This document shows, piece by piece, positions 27,864 to 37,305 of a stretch of 64,000 bases of DNA (the stretch's first letter is position 1; the number at the start of each line of letters is the position of its first letter). The DNA comes from Pasteurellaceae bacterium Macca. Lineage in GTDB: Bacteria > Pseudomonadota > Gammaproteobacteria > Enterobacterales > Pasteurellaceae. The position numbers were made by a program, and so were the translations under genes. The stretch is taken from contig LVZB01000001.1 in NCBI GenBank assembly GCA_023101485.1, positions 310,001-374,000 of the forward strand. The letters run 5' to 3'. The notes under the pieces were generated by a model. It searched no databases. It saw only the letters and a list, made by a program, of their open reading frames with translations, and was not told the DNA's origin.

Positions 27864-28355
27864 TTATTTACTGTTTAGCTCGGCGTTTAAGCCTGCAACT
27901 TTGAGTAGTAACTGACGAGAAGCCTGTTCATACATTTGACGAATAATGGCATCTTGCTCTTCTGATTTTGCCAATGCGGCACGGGAGTCATCAAAGAAAG
28001 TACGATGAACTTCCGTTTCAAGGGGGAATGCACCTTTATAAGGGACATTCACCGTGGCTTTTACCGACAAGCTTAGAATTTTCTCCGCTTCACGGCCTTG
28101 TTTGAACACCGAAGCGACTTTGGAATTGGTGGAAGCTGAATTCAGACGTAAATTTGCCACATTTGGGGCTTTTTTCACGATTTTGATATCACTTAGCAAC
28201 ATTTGCTGGCGTAAAATACGAGACATTTCGCTATATTGATCGGTACTTTCATAGCTTAATGTACGCAGGGCTTCAGGGAAGCGTTCGCTATTTTTAAAGT
28301 GCCAGCCACAGGCAGTTAAAAAAAGCACGCATAACAGAGAGAGTTTTTTGAACAT
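27864..28355 (-). CDS. lptE: LPS-assembly lipoprotein LptE
   Basis: A 163-residue outer-membrane lipoprotein that plugs LptD and helps deliver lipopolysaccharide to the cell surface. Signal peptide with lipobox LTAC, lipidated Cys16, then GWHFKNSERFPEALRTL, typical of LptE. It lies between leuS and holA on the minus strand as in other gammaproteobacteria. Confidence 0.92.
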   Translation of the reverse strand: MFKKLSLLCVLFLTACGWHFKNSERFPEALRTLSYESTDQYSEMSRILRQQMLLSDIKIVKKAPNVANLRLNSASTNSKVASVFKQGREAEKILSLSVKATVNVPYKGAFPLETEVHRTFFDDSRAALAKSEEQDAIIRQMYEQASRQLLLKVAGLNAELNSK

Positions 28356-28430
28356 TTTTTATCCTTAATTGAAAAGGGAACAGGGGTCGTTGATGCAAAA
28401 AGATTCACAAAAACGACCGCTTGTTTTTGG

Positions 28431-31013
28431 TTATTTCGCCACAAAACTCAACATTTTGAACGGAATATAGATCACTTTAATGATATTTAATCCGTCTAAA
28501 TGCTTGGTAACATTTTCATCGGCAAGAGCAGCAGATTTTACTTCCTCTTCCGTTGCCGTCGCCGGCACAACGACTTTACCACGCACTTTACCATTGACTT
28601 GCACCACGACTAATTTTTCATCTTCGACCATGGCTGATTCATCTGCCACCACCCAAGGGGCGAAATCGATGGTGGTTTCATTGCCCAGTGCTTGCCACAA
28701 TTCAAAGCAGATGTGTGGCGTGATTGGGTAAAGCATACGAATGACCGCACTTAGCGCTTCTGCCATCACGGCTTTATCTTGGGCATCATCAAGTGGTGCT
28801 TTGGTGAGTTTATTCATCAACTCCATAATCGCCGCAATAGCGGTATTAAAGGTTTGACGGCGACCAATATCATCACTCACTTTGGCAATCGTTTTATGGA
28901 CATCACGGCGAAGCTCTTTCTGTGCTTTATTTAAGGCAGCCACATCAAGGGCGGTTGTCGCAGGCGATTTTTGGTATTCAAAGACTAAATTCCATAAACG
29001 GCTGAGGAAGCGTTTTGCCCCTTCCACACCAGACTCTTGCCATTCAAGGGTCATTTCCGCTGGAGATGCAAACATCATAAACAAACGCACGGTATCCGCA
29101 CCGTATTTATCCACCATTTCTTGTGGGTCAATACCGTTGTTTTTCGATTTTGACATCTTCGTCATACCGCTATGCACAAGCTCTCTTCCCTCTTTATCAA
29201 AGGCTTTAAGAATGCGACCTTTCTCATCTTTTTCGACGGTAACTTCCGTTGGCGAAACCCAAATACGCTCATTGGTTGGGCTGGTGTAGTAGTAGGCATC
29301 CGCCAATACCATACCTTGGCACAGGAGTTTTTCAGCCGGTTCATCACTTGCCACTAAGCCCGCATCACGGAGTAATTTATGGAAGAAGCGGAAGTAAAGT
29401 AAGTGCATTGTAGCGTGCTCAATTCCGCCGATATATTGATCCACAGGCAACCAATAGTTGGCTTCTTCACTGTCTAACATACCTTGTTGGAATTGTGGGC
29501 TAGTGTAACGTGCGTAGTACCACGAAGATTCCATAAAGGTATCAAAGGTATCGGTTTCTTTCAGTGCGGACTGACCTTGATAAGTCGTTTTTGCCCATTC
29601 TGGATCGGCTTTAATAGGGCTTTTTACGCCGTCCATCACCACATCTTCGGGAAGGATAATCGGCAGGTCTTCCATTGGTGCAGGCACGACATCGCCATTT
29701 TCAAGGGTAAGCATTGGAATTGGTGCGCCCCAATAACGTTGACGAGAAACGCCCCAATCACGCAAGCGGTAGTTGATTTGGCGTTTCCCCACACCGATTT
29801 GCTCTAATTTCTCAGAAATGCGTTGGAAAGCATCTTCAAAGGCTAAGCCATCAAATTCACCAGAATGGATAAGCGTGCCGTGTTCAGTATAAGCAGATTG
29901 GCTGAAATCCCACGCTTCATCATTTTGCGGTTGAATCACTTGTTTAATTGGTAACGCATATTTTTGAGCAAATTCAAAATCACGTTGGTCGTGAGCCGGC
30001 ACAGCCATTACCGCACCAGTACCGTAGTGCATTAGCACGAAATTAGCGACCCAAATTGGTAAGGCTTCCCCTGTCAGTGGGTGAATGGTATACAAGCCCG
30101 TTGCCATTCCTTTTTTCTCCATTGTCGCTAATTCAGCTTCCGCCACTTTGGTGTTTTTCGCTTCTTGAATAAAACGCGCTAATTCTGGGTTATTTTCACT
30201 AGCAAGACTTGCAAGTGGGTGAGCTGCGGCAACGGCAACATAGCTCACACCATAGAATGTATCAGGACGTGTAGTGTAGATCGCTAATTTTTCATCACGA
30301 TCTTTGACATTGAAGGTAATTTCAACCCCTTCGGAACGCCCGATCCAGTTACGTTGCATCGTTTTGACCTGATCTGGCCATTGCGGTAAGCCGTCTAAGC
30401 CATTGATAAGCTGTTCGGCATACTCTGTGATTTTAATAAACCATTGTGGGATCTCACGCTGTTCCACCGGTGTATCACAACGCCAGCAACACCCCTCATG
30501 AACCTGCTCATTGGCAAGAACGGTTTCATCATTCGGGCACCAGTTAACCGTCGAGGTTTTGCGATAAACTAAGCCTTTTTTATAAAGCTCGGTAAAGAAC
30601 CACTGCTCCCATTTGTAGTATTCAGGGCGACAAGTGGTGACTTCACGATCCCAGTCAAAACCAAAGCCCAAAATTTCGAGCTGATTTTTCATATAGTCGA
30701 TATTTTCGTAAGTCCATTTCGCCGGTGCGGTTTTATTTTTAATCGCTGCCCCTTCGGCTGGCAAGCCAAAAGAGTCCCAACCCATTGGTTGGAGGACATT
30801 TTTACCATTCATTCGTTGATAGCGAGAAACCACATCGCCAATGGTGTAGTTACGCACGTGCCCCATGTGCAGGCGACCCGAAGGGTATGGAAACATGGAA
30901 AGGCAGTAGTATTTGGGTTTGCTTTCGTCTTTAATCGCTTTGAAAATTTTATTTTCAGCCCAGTATTGTTGCACCTTTGGTTCAATCTCACTTGGGCGGT
31001 ATTGTTCTTGCAT
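28431..31013 (-). CDS. leuS: leucyl-tRNA synthetase
   Basis: An 860-residue class Ia synthetase, the same length as in E. coli. The HIGH motif appears as [15 protein letters not shown], followed by a zinc/CP1 region with the editing domain (about 220-420, [20 protein letters not shown]), the KMSKS motif in [14 protein letters not shown], and the C-terminal domain with [14 protein letters not shown]. It charges tRNA-Leu and removes misacylated residues. Leads the leuS-lptE-holA-DUF535 group. Confidence 0.98.
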   Translation of the reverse strand: MQEQYRPSEIEPKVQQYWAENKIFKAIKDESKPKYYCLSMFPYPSGRLHMGHVRNYTIGDVVSRYQRMNGKNVLQPMGWDSFGLPAEGAAIKNKTAPAKWTYENIDYMKNQLEILGFGFDWDREVTTCRPEYYKWEQWFFTELYKKGLVYRKTSTVNWCPNDETVLANEQVHEGCCWRCDTPVEQREIPQWFIKITEYAEQLINGLDGLPQWPDQVKTMQRNWIGRSEGVEITFNVKDRDEKLAIYTTRPDTFYGVSYVAVAAAHPLASLASENNPELARFIQEAKNTKVAEAELATMEKKGMATGLYTIHPLTGEALPIWVANFVLMHYGTGAVMAVPAHDQRDFEFAQKYALPIKQVIQPQNDEAWDFSQSAYTEHGTLIHSGEFDGLAFEDAFQRISEKLEQIGVGKRQINYRLRDWGVSRQRYWGAPIPMLTLENGDVVPAPMEDLPIILPEDVVMDGVKSPIKADPEWAKTTYQGQSALKETDTFDTFMESSWYYARYTSPQFQQGMLDSEEANYWLPVDQYIGGIEHATMHLLYFRFFHKLLRDAGLVASDEPAEKLLCQGMVLADAYYYTSPTNERIWVSPTEVTVEKDEKGRILKAFDKEGRELVHSGMTKMSKSKNNGIDPQEMVDKYGADTVRLFMMFASPAEMTLEWQESGVEGAKRFLSRLWNLVFEYQKSPATTALDVAALNKAQKELRRDVHKTIAKVSDDIGRRQTFNTAIAAIMELMNKLTKAPLDDAQDKAVMAEALSAVIRMLYPITPHICFELWQALGNETTIDFAPWVVADESAMVEDEKLVVVQVNGKVRGKVVVPATATEEEVKSAALADENVTKHLDGLNIIKVIYIPFKMLSFVAK

Positions 31014-31191
31014 TGTTATCCCTTAAATTTGATAGAAAAATTGGGCGAAGTATAGCGTAAAATCGCCCCTTTTTGAATGGAGAGAATCGGCTTTTAGGCG
31101 GTTTTGCAAAGATTTGTCCAGATTTGACCGCTTGTTGGAAAACGCTTTTTGCGAGGGGGAATTTCTAAGGTTGGAAGATTTAAAACAAAAT

Positions 31192-31221
31192 AAAAAACCT
31201 CAATCCTTGCGAATTGAGGTT
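31192..31221 (-). terminator. terminator after the tRNA-Ser pair
   Basis: On the minus strand AACCTCAAT / ATTGAGGTT stem with T6, just past the downstream tRNA gene. Confidence 0.88.
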
Positions 31222-31229
31222 CTAAATAA

Positions 31230-31319
31230 TGGCGGAGGAAGTGAGATTCGAACTCACGGAGGGCGTAAACCCTCGCCGGTTTTCAAGACCGGTGCCTTCA
31301 ACCACTCGACCATTCCTCC
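31230..31319 (-). tRNA. tRNA-Ser(UGA), second copy
   Basis: A 90-nt type II tRNA with acceptor stem GGAGGAA/TTCCTCC, anticodon stem CCGGT/ACCGG around CTTGAAA giving anticodon UGA, long variable arm GAGGGTTTACGCCCTC, T-arm with GTTCGAATC, and encoded CCA (31230-31232). Identical to the copy at 31387. It reads UCN serine codons. Confidence 0.97.
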
Positions 31320-31386
31320 GTGTTGAAAACATTTTTTGCTTCTTAAAAAAGAAAACCCACTGATAAATCAATAGGTTAGAATTTGA

Positions 31387-31476
31387 TGGCGGAGGAAGTG
31401 AGATTCGAACTCACGGAGGGCGTAAACCCTCGCCGGTTTTCAAGACCGGTGCCTTCAACCACTCGACCATTCCTCC
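31387..31476 (-). tRNA. tRNA-Ser(UGA), first copy
   Basis: Identical in sequence to 31230-31319, with encoded CCA. The 67-bp spacer suggests one dimeric precursor from the promoter at 31493-31521. Confidence 0.97.
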
Positions 31477-31492
31477 GTTGAAAACGAGCGAG

Positions 31493-31521
31493 ATAATAGC
31501 GATAACGGCATAGAGCGTCAA
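31493..31521 (-). promoter_or_regulatory. promoter of the tRNA-Ser pair
   Basis: Minus-strand TTGACG (31516-31521), 17-bp spacer, TATTAT (31493-31498), about 17 bp before the first tRNA. Confidence 0.75.
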
Positions 31522-31568
31522 GCACAAAATGACGCCCCCTCTTCAACCGCCTGATTTTTCGGCTAAAT

Positions 31569-32660
31569 CTATTTTTTTATTAACCACACACCACTTTCAA
31601 TGTGATCAGTATAGGGGAACTGATCGAACAAAGCACAACGCACGATACGATGCGTTTGGCAAAGCTGATGTAAATTCTCCACTAAGGTGTGCGGATTGCA
31701 CGAAATGTATAAAATTCGCTCATAGCCTTGCACCATATCTAATGTGGCTTGATCCAAACCTGCCCGAGGTGGATCAACAAAAATGGTATGGCATTGGTAG
31801 GCATTTAAATCAACCTCTCGTAAGCGGTAAAATTCCCGCACGCCGTTGATGGCTTGGGTAAATTCCTCCGCAGACATGCGAATAATCTGCAAATTCTCAA
31901 TACCGTTTTGCGCAATGTTATACTGTGCCGACTCTACCGAAGATTTTGAAATTTCCGTGGCAAGCACTTTGCGGAAATTCTCCGCCAATGCAATGGAAAA
32001 ATTGCCATTACCGCAATAAAGCTCTAAGAGATCCCCTTCACTGCCTTGGGTACAGCTTCTCGCCCATTCGAGCATCTTGATGTTCATTTTGCCGTTAGGT
32101 TGAGTGAAACTATTTTCCACTTGGCGATAAATATAATCCTTACCGTCAATGGTCAGCACTTCCTCAACATAATCACAATCAAGGGCAATTTTCTGTTTTG
32201 TCGCACGCCCAATCAACGCCACCTCAAAGCCATAGCCTTCTAAGCGTTGTTTTAACAATTTCGCTTGGGCAATCCACTCTTCCGTTAATTTTTTATGATA
32301 AAGCATCGACACCGCAATCCGCCCACTCAGGGTGCTGAGATAATCCACTTGGAATAGCTTACGGGTGAGCAATTCATTGCCTTTAATTTCAGCCAGTAAT
32401 ACCGTCATCATACGGTTAATCAAGGTGCTGGCGATGGGAAATTGATCAACGCGATAACGCTGTTTGGTCTTTGGATCAAACATAATATGGTAAAGATCAA
32501 AATCATCGTGCCAGATACGAAACTCTGCCCGTAGGCGAAAATGGCACGTTTCCGAGGCAAAGATTTCCAATTCAGGGGCAGAAAAAGGGGCTAAGAGAGC
32601 GGTCAAATTTTTGCTTTTTTTTGCAAGCAAATCGGCATATTGATCAATGGGTAAGGTCAT
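31569..32660 (-). CDS. trmA: tRNA (uracil(54)-C5)-methyltransferase TrmA
   Basis: A 363-residue (E. coli 366) SAM-dependent enzyme making ribothymidine at position 54 of tRNA. SAM-binding motif [16 protein letters not shown], catalytic region [10 protein letters not shown] and [13 protein letters not shown], with the nucleophilic Cys in SCNP and the C-terminal acidic DHIESGVWL. It has no iron-sulfur TRAM domain, as expected for TrmA. Confidence 0.97.
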   Translation of the reverse strand: MTLPIDQYADLLAKKSKNLTALLAPFSAPELEIFASETCHFRLRAEFRIWHDDFDLYHIMFDPKTKQRYRVDQFPIASTLINRMMTVLLAEIKGNELLTRKLFQVDYLSTLSGRIAVSMLYHKKLTEEWIAQAKLLKQRLEGYGFEVALIGRATKQKIALDCDYVEEVLTIDGKDYIYRQVENSFTQPNGKMNIKMLEWARSCTQGSEGDLLELYCGNGNFSIALAENFRKVLATEISKSSVESAQYNIAQNGIENLQIIRMSAEEFTQAINGVREFYRLREVDLNAYQCHTIFVDPPRAGLDQATLDMVQGYERILYISCNPHTLVENLHQLCQTHRIVRCALFDQFPYTDHIESGVWLIKK

Positions 32661-32697
32661 GGTTGGTTCGTTTGGCTGTGAAAAAGAGAGGAAAAAG

Positions 32698-32722
32698 AAA
32701 AGGCTTCGAAAAGCCTTTTTCT
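32698..32722. terminator. terminator after maoP
   Basis: AAAAGGCTT / AAGCCTTTTT around a short loop, with A- and T-tracts on either side. It ends maoP on the minus strand. Confidence 0.8.
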
Positions 32723-32726
32723 ACGA

Positions 32727-33053
32727 TTATTCTGAATCGTCGCTTGTGGTATCACCACTCACATCGCCAGAGAGGGTGTAAATACGCTTACTTTTATTTG
32801 TGAGGGTACGATATTTAATCCACGCTTTTTCTAAAGAACTTTCTGCTGGGCGTTCGCCTTTCATCACTGCTGCAAATTGCTTCTCTTCTGCCGTAGTAGG
32901 CTTACGCTCACCGAGTTCTAATGCAAGGCAAGCCTGACCAAATTGCTCTAACAGTTGGGATTCACGAATGGTGTAATCTCCGTGGCGTGAAAAACCACGA
33001 GGGTAATTTTTATCATCAAAAAAACGGCGTGTAACGCTAAAACTTTCTGCCAT
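32727..33053 (-). CDS. maoP: MaoP (YifE, DUF413) chromosome-organisation protein
   Basis: A 108-residue protein matching E. coli MaoP/YifE (112). MAESFSVTRRFFDDKNYPRGF, then FSRHGDYTI, and RIYTLSG near the end are conserved. In E. coli MaoP acts with the maoS site to organise the Ori macrodomain. Whether maoS exists here is unknown. Confidence 0.93.
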   Translation of the reverse strand: MAESFSVTRRFFDDKNYPRGFSRHGDYTIRESQLLEQFGQACLALELGERKPTTAEEKQFAAVMKGERPAESSLEKAWIKYRTLTNKSKRIYTLSGDVSGDTTSDDSE

Positions 33054-33203
33054 AATTGCCTCTACTTATTATGCTAAAAATGAAAATAAAAAATCGGGCG
33101 AGCATTAAAGCAATAATTAAAAATAAGTCAATATGTTAATACGTTTTCCCCCACTATTTGCAAAATTTTCCCCAATTTTGACCGCACTGAGATGCCTTTT
33201 TGC

Positions 33204-33209
33204 TATAAT
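33204..33209 (+). promoter_or_regulatory. -10 element for the CNNM-family gene
   Basis: Perfect TATAAT preceded by TGC, 31 bp before ATG 33240. No clear -35. Confidence 0.45.
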
Positions 33210-33239
33210 TCGCCGAAATTAGCTACCTTTGAGTCAATT

Positions 33240-34538
33240 ATGGGATTATTAGAATCCATCGTTATCATTATTTTATTGATTATTATCAGTGCCATTATCT
33301 CCTCGGGAGAAATTTCAATCGCAGGCGCGCGCAAACTTAAACTGCAAAATCTTGCGAACGAAGGCGATAAACGCGCCCAAAAAGTCTTAACTCTTCAAGC
33401 ACAACCGGGGCAATTTATCACGGTGGTGCAAATCGGGCTGAATATGGTGGCAGTATTAGGCGGTATGATTGGCGAAGGCTCACTCACCCCCTATATGTTG
33501 AAACTGCTTAGCCAATATAGCCAAGCGGACTGGCTTGAAAGTGCTGCTTCGTGGCTCTCTTTCGCTATTGTGACGATCTCCTTTGTGATCTTTGCCGACT
33601 TAATGCCTAAGCGATTAGCAATGGCAAATCCTGAAAAAGTGGCTATGAAAATGGTTGGCATACTCTCTTTTCTCATCCTGCTTTTTAAGCCTTTAGTCTT
33701 GATTTTTGACGCTATCGCTAATGCTTTTTTTCGCTTATTTCGCATTTCTACCGTTCGCCAAGACACCATGACGTCGGATGATATTATCGCCATGGTGGAT
33801 GCGGGTGCCGAAGCTGGTGTGCTGAAAACCCAAGAACAATATTTGATTGAAAATATTTTCGATATGCAACAACGCACCGTCACTTCCACCATGACGACAC
33901 GGGAAAATATCGTCTATTTAGATAAATCCTTCTCACAGTCACAAATTTTGACGGCGTTGAGTGAAAATTCCCACTCCAAAGTGGTGATCTGTGACGGAAG
34001 TTTAGACAAAATTCTCGGCTATGTGGAATCCCACACCCTACTAATGCTCTACCTCAAGGAAGAGAATGTCGCCCTCACCAGCGCACAGGTATTGCGTAAA
34101 GCCCTGTTTATTCCCGACACACTTTCCCTCTATGAAGTGTTAGAACTGTTTAAATCTTCTGGGGAAGATTTTGCCGTAATCATCAATGAATACGCATTGG
34201 TTGTCGGCATTGTCACCCTCAATGATGTGATGAGCATTGTGATGGGGGAACTTGTTTCAAGCGAGGAAGAACAAATTGTTCGCCGTGATGAAGACTCTTG
34301 GCTGATTGATGGCTCAACGCCCCTTGAAGATGTCATGCGCGCCTTAGAAATTGAGCAATTCCCAAACCAAGAAAACTACGAAACAATCAGTGGATTTATG
34401 ATGTATATGCTGCGCAAAGTGCCGAAAAAAACGGATTTTGTCCTCTATGATAAGTATAAATTTGAGATTATCGACACGGAGAACTTCAAAATCGATCAGT
34501 TGATGGTTTCCCTGCGGAAAGATAAAACGGAACATTAG
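33240..34538 (+). CDS. CNNM/CorC-type hemolysin-family membrane protein with CBS domains
   Basis: A 432-residue protein with an N-terminal DUF21/CNNM membrane domain (about 1-185; includes GEISIAGARKLKLQNLANEGD and FADLMPKRLAMANPE), then two CBS domains (about 200-340) and a C-terminal CorC/HlyC domain (about 350-430, with ISGFMMYMLRKVPKK). Relatives transport or sense magnesium or cobalt; the hemolysin label is historical. ATG 33240 (MGLLESIVI) is preferred over the start at 33192, which is upstream of the likely -10. Confidence 0.88.
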   Translation: MGLLESIVIIILLIIISAIISSGEISIAGARKLKLQNLANEGDKRAQKVLTLQAQPGQFITVVQIGLNMVAVLGGMIGEGSLTPYMLKLLSQYSQADWLESAASWLSFAIVTISFVIFADLMPKRLAMANPEKVAMKMVGILSFLILLFKPLVLIFDAIANAFFRLFRISTVRQDTMTSDDIIAMVDAGAEAGVLKTQEQYLIENIFDMQQRTVTSTMTTRENIVYLDKSFSQSQILTALSENSHSKVVICDGSLDKILGYVESHTLLMLYLKEENVALTSAQVLRKALFIPDTLSLYEVLELFKSSGEDFAVIINEYALVVGIVTLNDVMSIVMGELVSSEEEQIVRRDEDSWLIDGSTPLEDVMRALEIEQFPNQENYETISGFMMYMLRKVPKKTDFVLYDKYKFEIIDTENFKIDQLMVSLRKDKTEH

Positions 34539-34562
34539 TTCGAGATTCCCCCACAAATTCCG

Positions 34563-35015
34563 CTCCCCCCTGCTTGCGGGGGGAGCTGGCGCGAAGCGAC
34601 TGAGGGGGGGCTTAACAATCAACGCAAACAAGCGGTCTGATTTTTTAAACAATTTGCTCTAAGCCCTCCATCCCCCTTCGGGGACTTCCCCCCGCAAGCA
34701 GGGGGAAGAGAGTTTATCTCTCACACAAATACCACTCTCCCTGCTTGCGGGGGGAGCTGGCGCGAAGCGACTGAGGGGGGGATTAACAATCAACGCAAAC
34801 AAGCGGTCTGATTTTTTAAACAATTTGCTCTAGCCCCCCTTCCCCCCGCGAGCAGGGGGAAGGGAGTTTATCTCTCACACAAATACCGCTCCCCCTACTT
34901 GCGGGGGACAAAGCCTGAAAGGCTTTGAGCGTTGGCTATGCCAACGACCCGTAGGGCAAATAAGCGAACAACGAGAGCTTATTTGTAACCTGGCGCGAAG
35001 CGACTGAGGGGGGCA
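34563..35015. repeat. array of three GC-rich intergenic repeat units
   Basis: Unit core CTGCTTGCGGGGGGAGCTGG followed by CGCGAAGCGACTGAGGGGGG begins at 34570 and 34741 (171 bp apart), with a variant at 34895. Between units lie ACAAGCGGT cores, TTTAAACAATTTGCTCT, and AGTTTATCTCTCACACAAAT. The third unit is split by the multi-hairpin element at 34908-34989. The C-rich and G-rich parts can pair in long stems. No coding potential. Confidence 0.85.
34908..34989. repeat. nested multi-hairpin element inside the third repeat unit
   Basis: Four consecutive stems: AAAGCC/GGCTTT (34910-34926), CGTTGGC/GCCAACG (34930-34946), CCC/GGG (34948-34956) and CAAATAAGC/GCTTATTTG (34957-34985). It interrupts the repeat exactly between GCGGGGG and CTGGCGCGAAG. 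This looks like a small mobile palindromic element that inserted into the older repeat. Confidence 0.65.
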
Positions 35016-35043
35016 TGAAAATAAAATTTTTAACCGAGGTAAT

Positions 35044-35502
35044 ATGATCAATCTTTTTCTTTTTATCGGTATTTTACTTGGCTTGGGTTATGCCATTTAC
35101 GACCAAGTGTTAATGCCTCGCCTGAAAGGGCAAACCCGTTTAGCCGTTGAATTGCAACGTCAAAGTGGCATTGATACGTGGATTTCGGTGGGGCTAATTG
35201 TGATAACGATTATTCAAGGCATACAGACAGGCATTAGTGCATTAACGCTCTTTTTACTCGCCTTTTGTATTATTCTTGCCGTTTATTTGAGCTTTTTCCG
35301 TTCGCCACGCTTGCTATTAAAAGAGAAAGGCTTATTCTTTGCAAATTTCTATTTTCCCTATGAAAAGATTCAAGGGGTCAATCTCTCGGCGGATAAAATC
35401 CTCGTGATTGATCTCCATAAAAGCAAGCGTTTGCTTGTGCGTATTAAACACAACGAAGACATCGAAAAGGTTGTCCAATTCTTCGGAGGATACAAAGCGT
35501 GA
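35044..35502 (+). CDS. YobD-like (UPF0266/DUF986) membrane protein
   Basis: A 152-residue protein, the same length as E. coli YobD and similar in outline: three membrane helices (about 2-20, 45-65, 68-88), AIYDQVLMPR near the start, KEKGLFFANFYFPYEKI and VNLSADKILVIDL in the cytoplasmic part. Function unknown. Its stop overlaps the manA GTG start in GTGA, indicating translational coupling. Confidence 0.88.
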   Translation: MINLFLFIGILLGLGYAIYDQVLMPRLKGQTRLAVELQRQSGIDTWISVGLIVITIIQGIQTGISALTLFLLAFCIILAVYLSFFRSPRLLLKEKGLFFANFYFPYEKIQGVNLSADKILVIDLHKSKRLLVRIKHNEDIEKVVQFFGGYKA

Positions 35503-36701
35503 TTTTTAAATTAGTGGGTAAATTCCAACACTACGATTGGGGTGGGGAGAACTTTATTCCCCATTGGTTAAAGCAATCCAACCCAGAACAGAAACCCTAT
35601 GCGGAATATTGGCTCGGGGCCCATCGTTCTGCCCCGTCCATGATTGAATTTGAAGGGAAATGGATTGCCCTTGACCGCGTGCTGGATAAAGCCCCCAAGC
35701 TCCTTGGCGACAATGCTCGGGAAAAATTTGGCGATGAATTGCCCTACCTATTAAAAATTTTGGACGTACAAAAGCCCCTTTCTATTCAGCTCCACCCAAC
35801 GAAAAAGGAAGCGGAATTTGGCTTTGAGAAAGAAAATGCCCAAAATATTCCCCTTGATGCCCCTAACCGTACCTATAAAGATCGCAATCATAAACCGGAA
35901 ATGATGATTGCCCTTTCGGATTTCTGGCTACTCCACGGCTTTCGCTCCCCAGAAGAGATGTTTGCCACACTCAATGCACGCCCCTCTCTGCAAGCCTTAG
36001 CCCAAAGCATTCAAGCTCGGAGTTTGGCTTCCGTTTATGGGGAAATTATGCAAGCCGACCAAGCGCAATTAAGCCAATGGTTACAGCCAATTATTGAGGA
36101 AAATCGCCTTGCTTATCAAGAAGATAAGCTCAAATTAGAGAATCCTGACTACTGGGTGCTTTACTGCTTAGAGGCGATGAATATTTCGGAAGATAAACTC
36201 GATGCCGGTTTACTCTGTTTTTATCTGTTTAACATTGTGAATGTGAAAAAAGGCGAGGGCATTTACCAAGGTGCAGGTCTTCCCCACGCCTATTTGCGGG
36301 GGCAGAATATTGAGCTGATGGCGGCTTCGGATAATGTGATTCGCGGTGGCTTAACGCCGAAATATATTGATATTCCAGCGTTACTCAACACCATTGATTA
36401 TCGCCCTATCACTCCGCAAATCATTCCAGAATACAGTGATGATGAGCCGTTACACCTCTATCCAACACCGCTTGCACAGGATTTTGCCCTCCAACGGTTG
36501 GGCTTTAAGCCCTTTGATGAAATCGGCTTTCGGGCAACGAGTGCCAGTATTTTATTGGTGATGTCCGGCAGTCTGTATATTGATTTAGGGGAAGATTCTC
36601 TCTACCTCACCCAAGGGGAAGCTGCCTTTATTGGCGCGGACACCGAGGCGGAAATTATCGGTGAAACCGATGGCTACGCCGTGATTGCAAGCCTGCCATA
36701 A
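35499..36701 (+). CDS. manA: mannose-6-phosphate isomerase, class I
   Basis: A 400-residue zinc enzyme (E. coli 391) interconverting mannose-6-phosphate and fructose-6-phosphate. Zinc and active-site segments: SIQLHPTKKEAEFGFEKEN, HKPEMMIALSDFWLLHGFR and YQGAGLPHAYLRGQNIELM, followed by SDNVIRGGLTPKYID. GTG start at 35499 overlaps the yobD stop by 4 bp. Followed by a bidirectional terminator. Confidence 0.96.
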   Translation: MIFKLVGKFQHYDWGGENFIPHWLKQSNPEQKPYAEYWLGAHRSAPSMIEFEGKWIALDRVLDKAPKLLGDNAREKFGDELPYLLKILDVQKPLSIQLHPTKKEAEFGFEKENAQNIPLDAPNRTYKDRNHKPEMMIALSDFWLLHGFRSPEEMFATLNARPSLQALAQSIQARSLASVYGEIMQADQAQLSQWLQPIIEENRLAYQEDKLKLENPDYWVLYCLEAMNISEDKLDAGLLCFYLFNIVNVKKGEGIYQGAGLPHAYLRGQNIELMAASDNVIRGGLTPKYIDIPALLNTIDYRPITPQIIPEYSDDEPLHLYPTPLAQDFALQRLGFKPFDEIGFRATSASILLVMSGSLYIDLGEDSLYLTQGEAAFIGADTEAEIIGETDGYAVIASLP

Positions 36702-36705
36702 AAAA

Positions 36706-36729
36706 ATGCTCGCACAATTTGTGCGAGCA
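36706..36729. terminator. bidirectional terminator between manA and the pabA-like gene
   Basis: TGCTCGCACAA / TTGTGCGAGCA long stem, with A-rich and T-rich flanks, between convergent genes. Confidence 0.85.
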
Positions 36730-36741
36730 ATCTTTCATTCC

Positions 36742-37305
36742 TTAATGCTTTAACCAATTCGCTAAAATCTGCTCCCCGTATTCCGTAATAAAGGATTCGG
36801 GGTGAAATTGCACGCCATAGATCGGCAAACTTTGATGCTGAAATGCCATTAACACGCCTTGATCGCACGTTGCTGTCGGCACAAGGGGGCTATTTTCAAG
36901 GGATTTTTGCGAAATCGCCCAAGAGTGATAAAGCCCAATTTGGAATTGGCTTGGCAAGGCGGAAAATAACGGGTTCTCACGCTGTTGAATAAGAGGGCGC
37001 TGTTGCCCGTGGCGAACCTCGTTAAGGTTATATAGCTCCCCTCCAAAAAATTCACACAGTGTTTGATGACCAAGACACACCCCTAAAATCGATTTATGTT
37101 GATGATAGCGCGCTAACATCGCAAAGAGTTGAGGGTAAGCCCTTGGCACATCCGGCCCGGGAGAGATAAGGATATGGCTGAATCTTTCCACATCGTCCAA
37201 ATCAAGATCTTCCACACTCACCACTTCCATTTCTACGGATAATTTACGCAGCAGATCCACTAAGTTAAAGGTAAAAGAGTCGTGGTTATCAATGATCAGT
37301 AGCAT
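36742..37305 (-). CDS. pabA: glutamine amidotransferase, PabA/TrpG type
   Basis: A 187-residue class I glutamine amidotransferase. DNHDSFTFNLVDLL is the classic TrpG/PabA start, the nucleophile is in ILGVCLGHQTL, and the His-Glu pair in YGVQFHPESF. It supplies ammonia to an aminodeoxychorismate or anthranilate synthase large subunit. No trp genes are near, so the folate (PabA) role is more likely. Its start overlaps the rmuC stop by 17 bp. Confidence 0.85.
   Translation of the reverse strand: MLLIIDNHDSFTFNLVDLLRKLSVEMEVVSVEDLDLDDVERFSHILISPGPDVPRAYPQLFAMLARYHQHKSILGVCLGHQTLCEFFGGELYNLNEVRHGQQRPLIQQRENPLFSALPSQFQIGLYHSWAISQKSLENSPLVPTATCDQGVLMAFQHQSLPIYGVQFHPESFITEYGEQILANWLKH

Noticed and set aside
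31114..31326. 70-codon frame overlapping a tRNA-Ser gene
   Set aside because: It lies on the opposite strand of a certain tRNA and its terminator.
34344..34652. 102-codon minus-strand frame running into the repeat array
   Set aside because: Shadow of the CNNM-family gene extended into non-coding GC-rich repeat.
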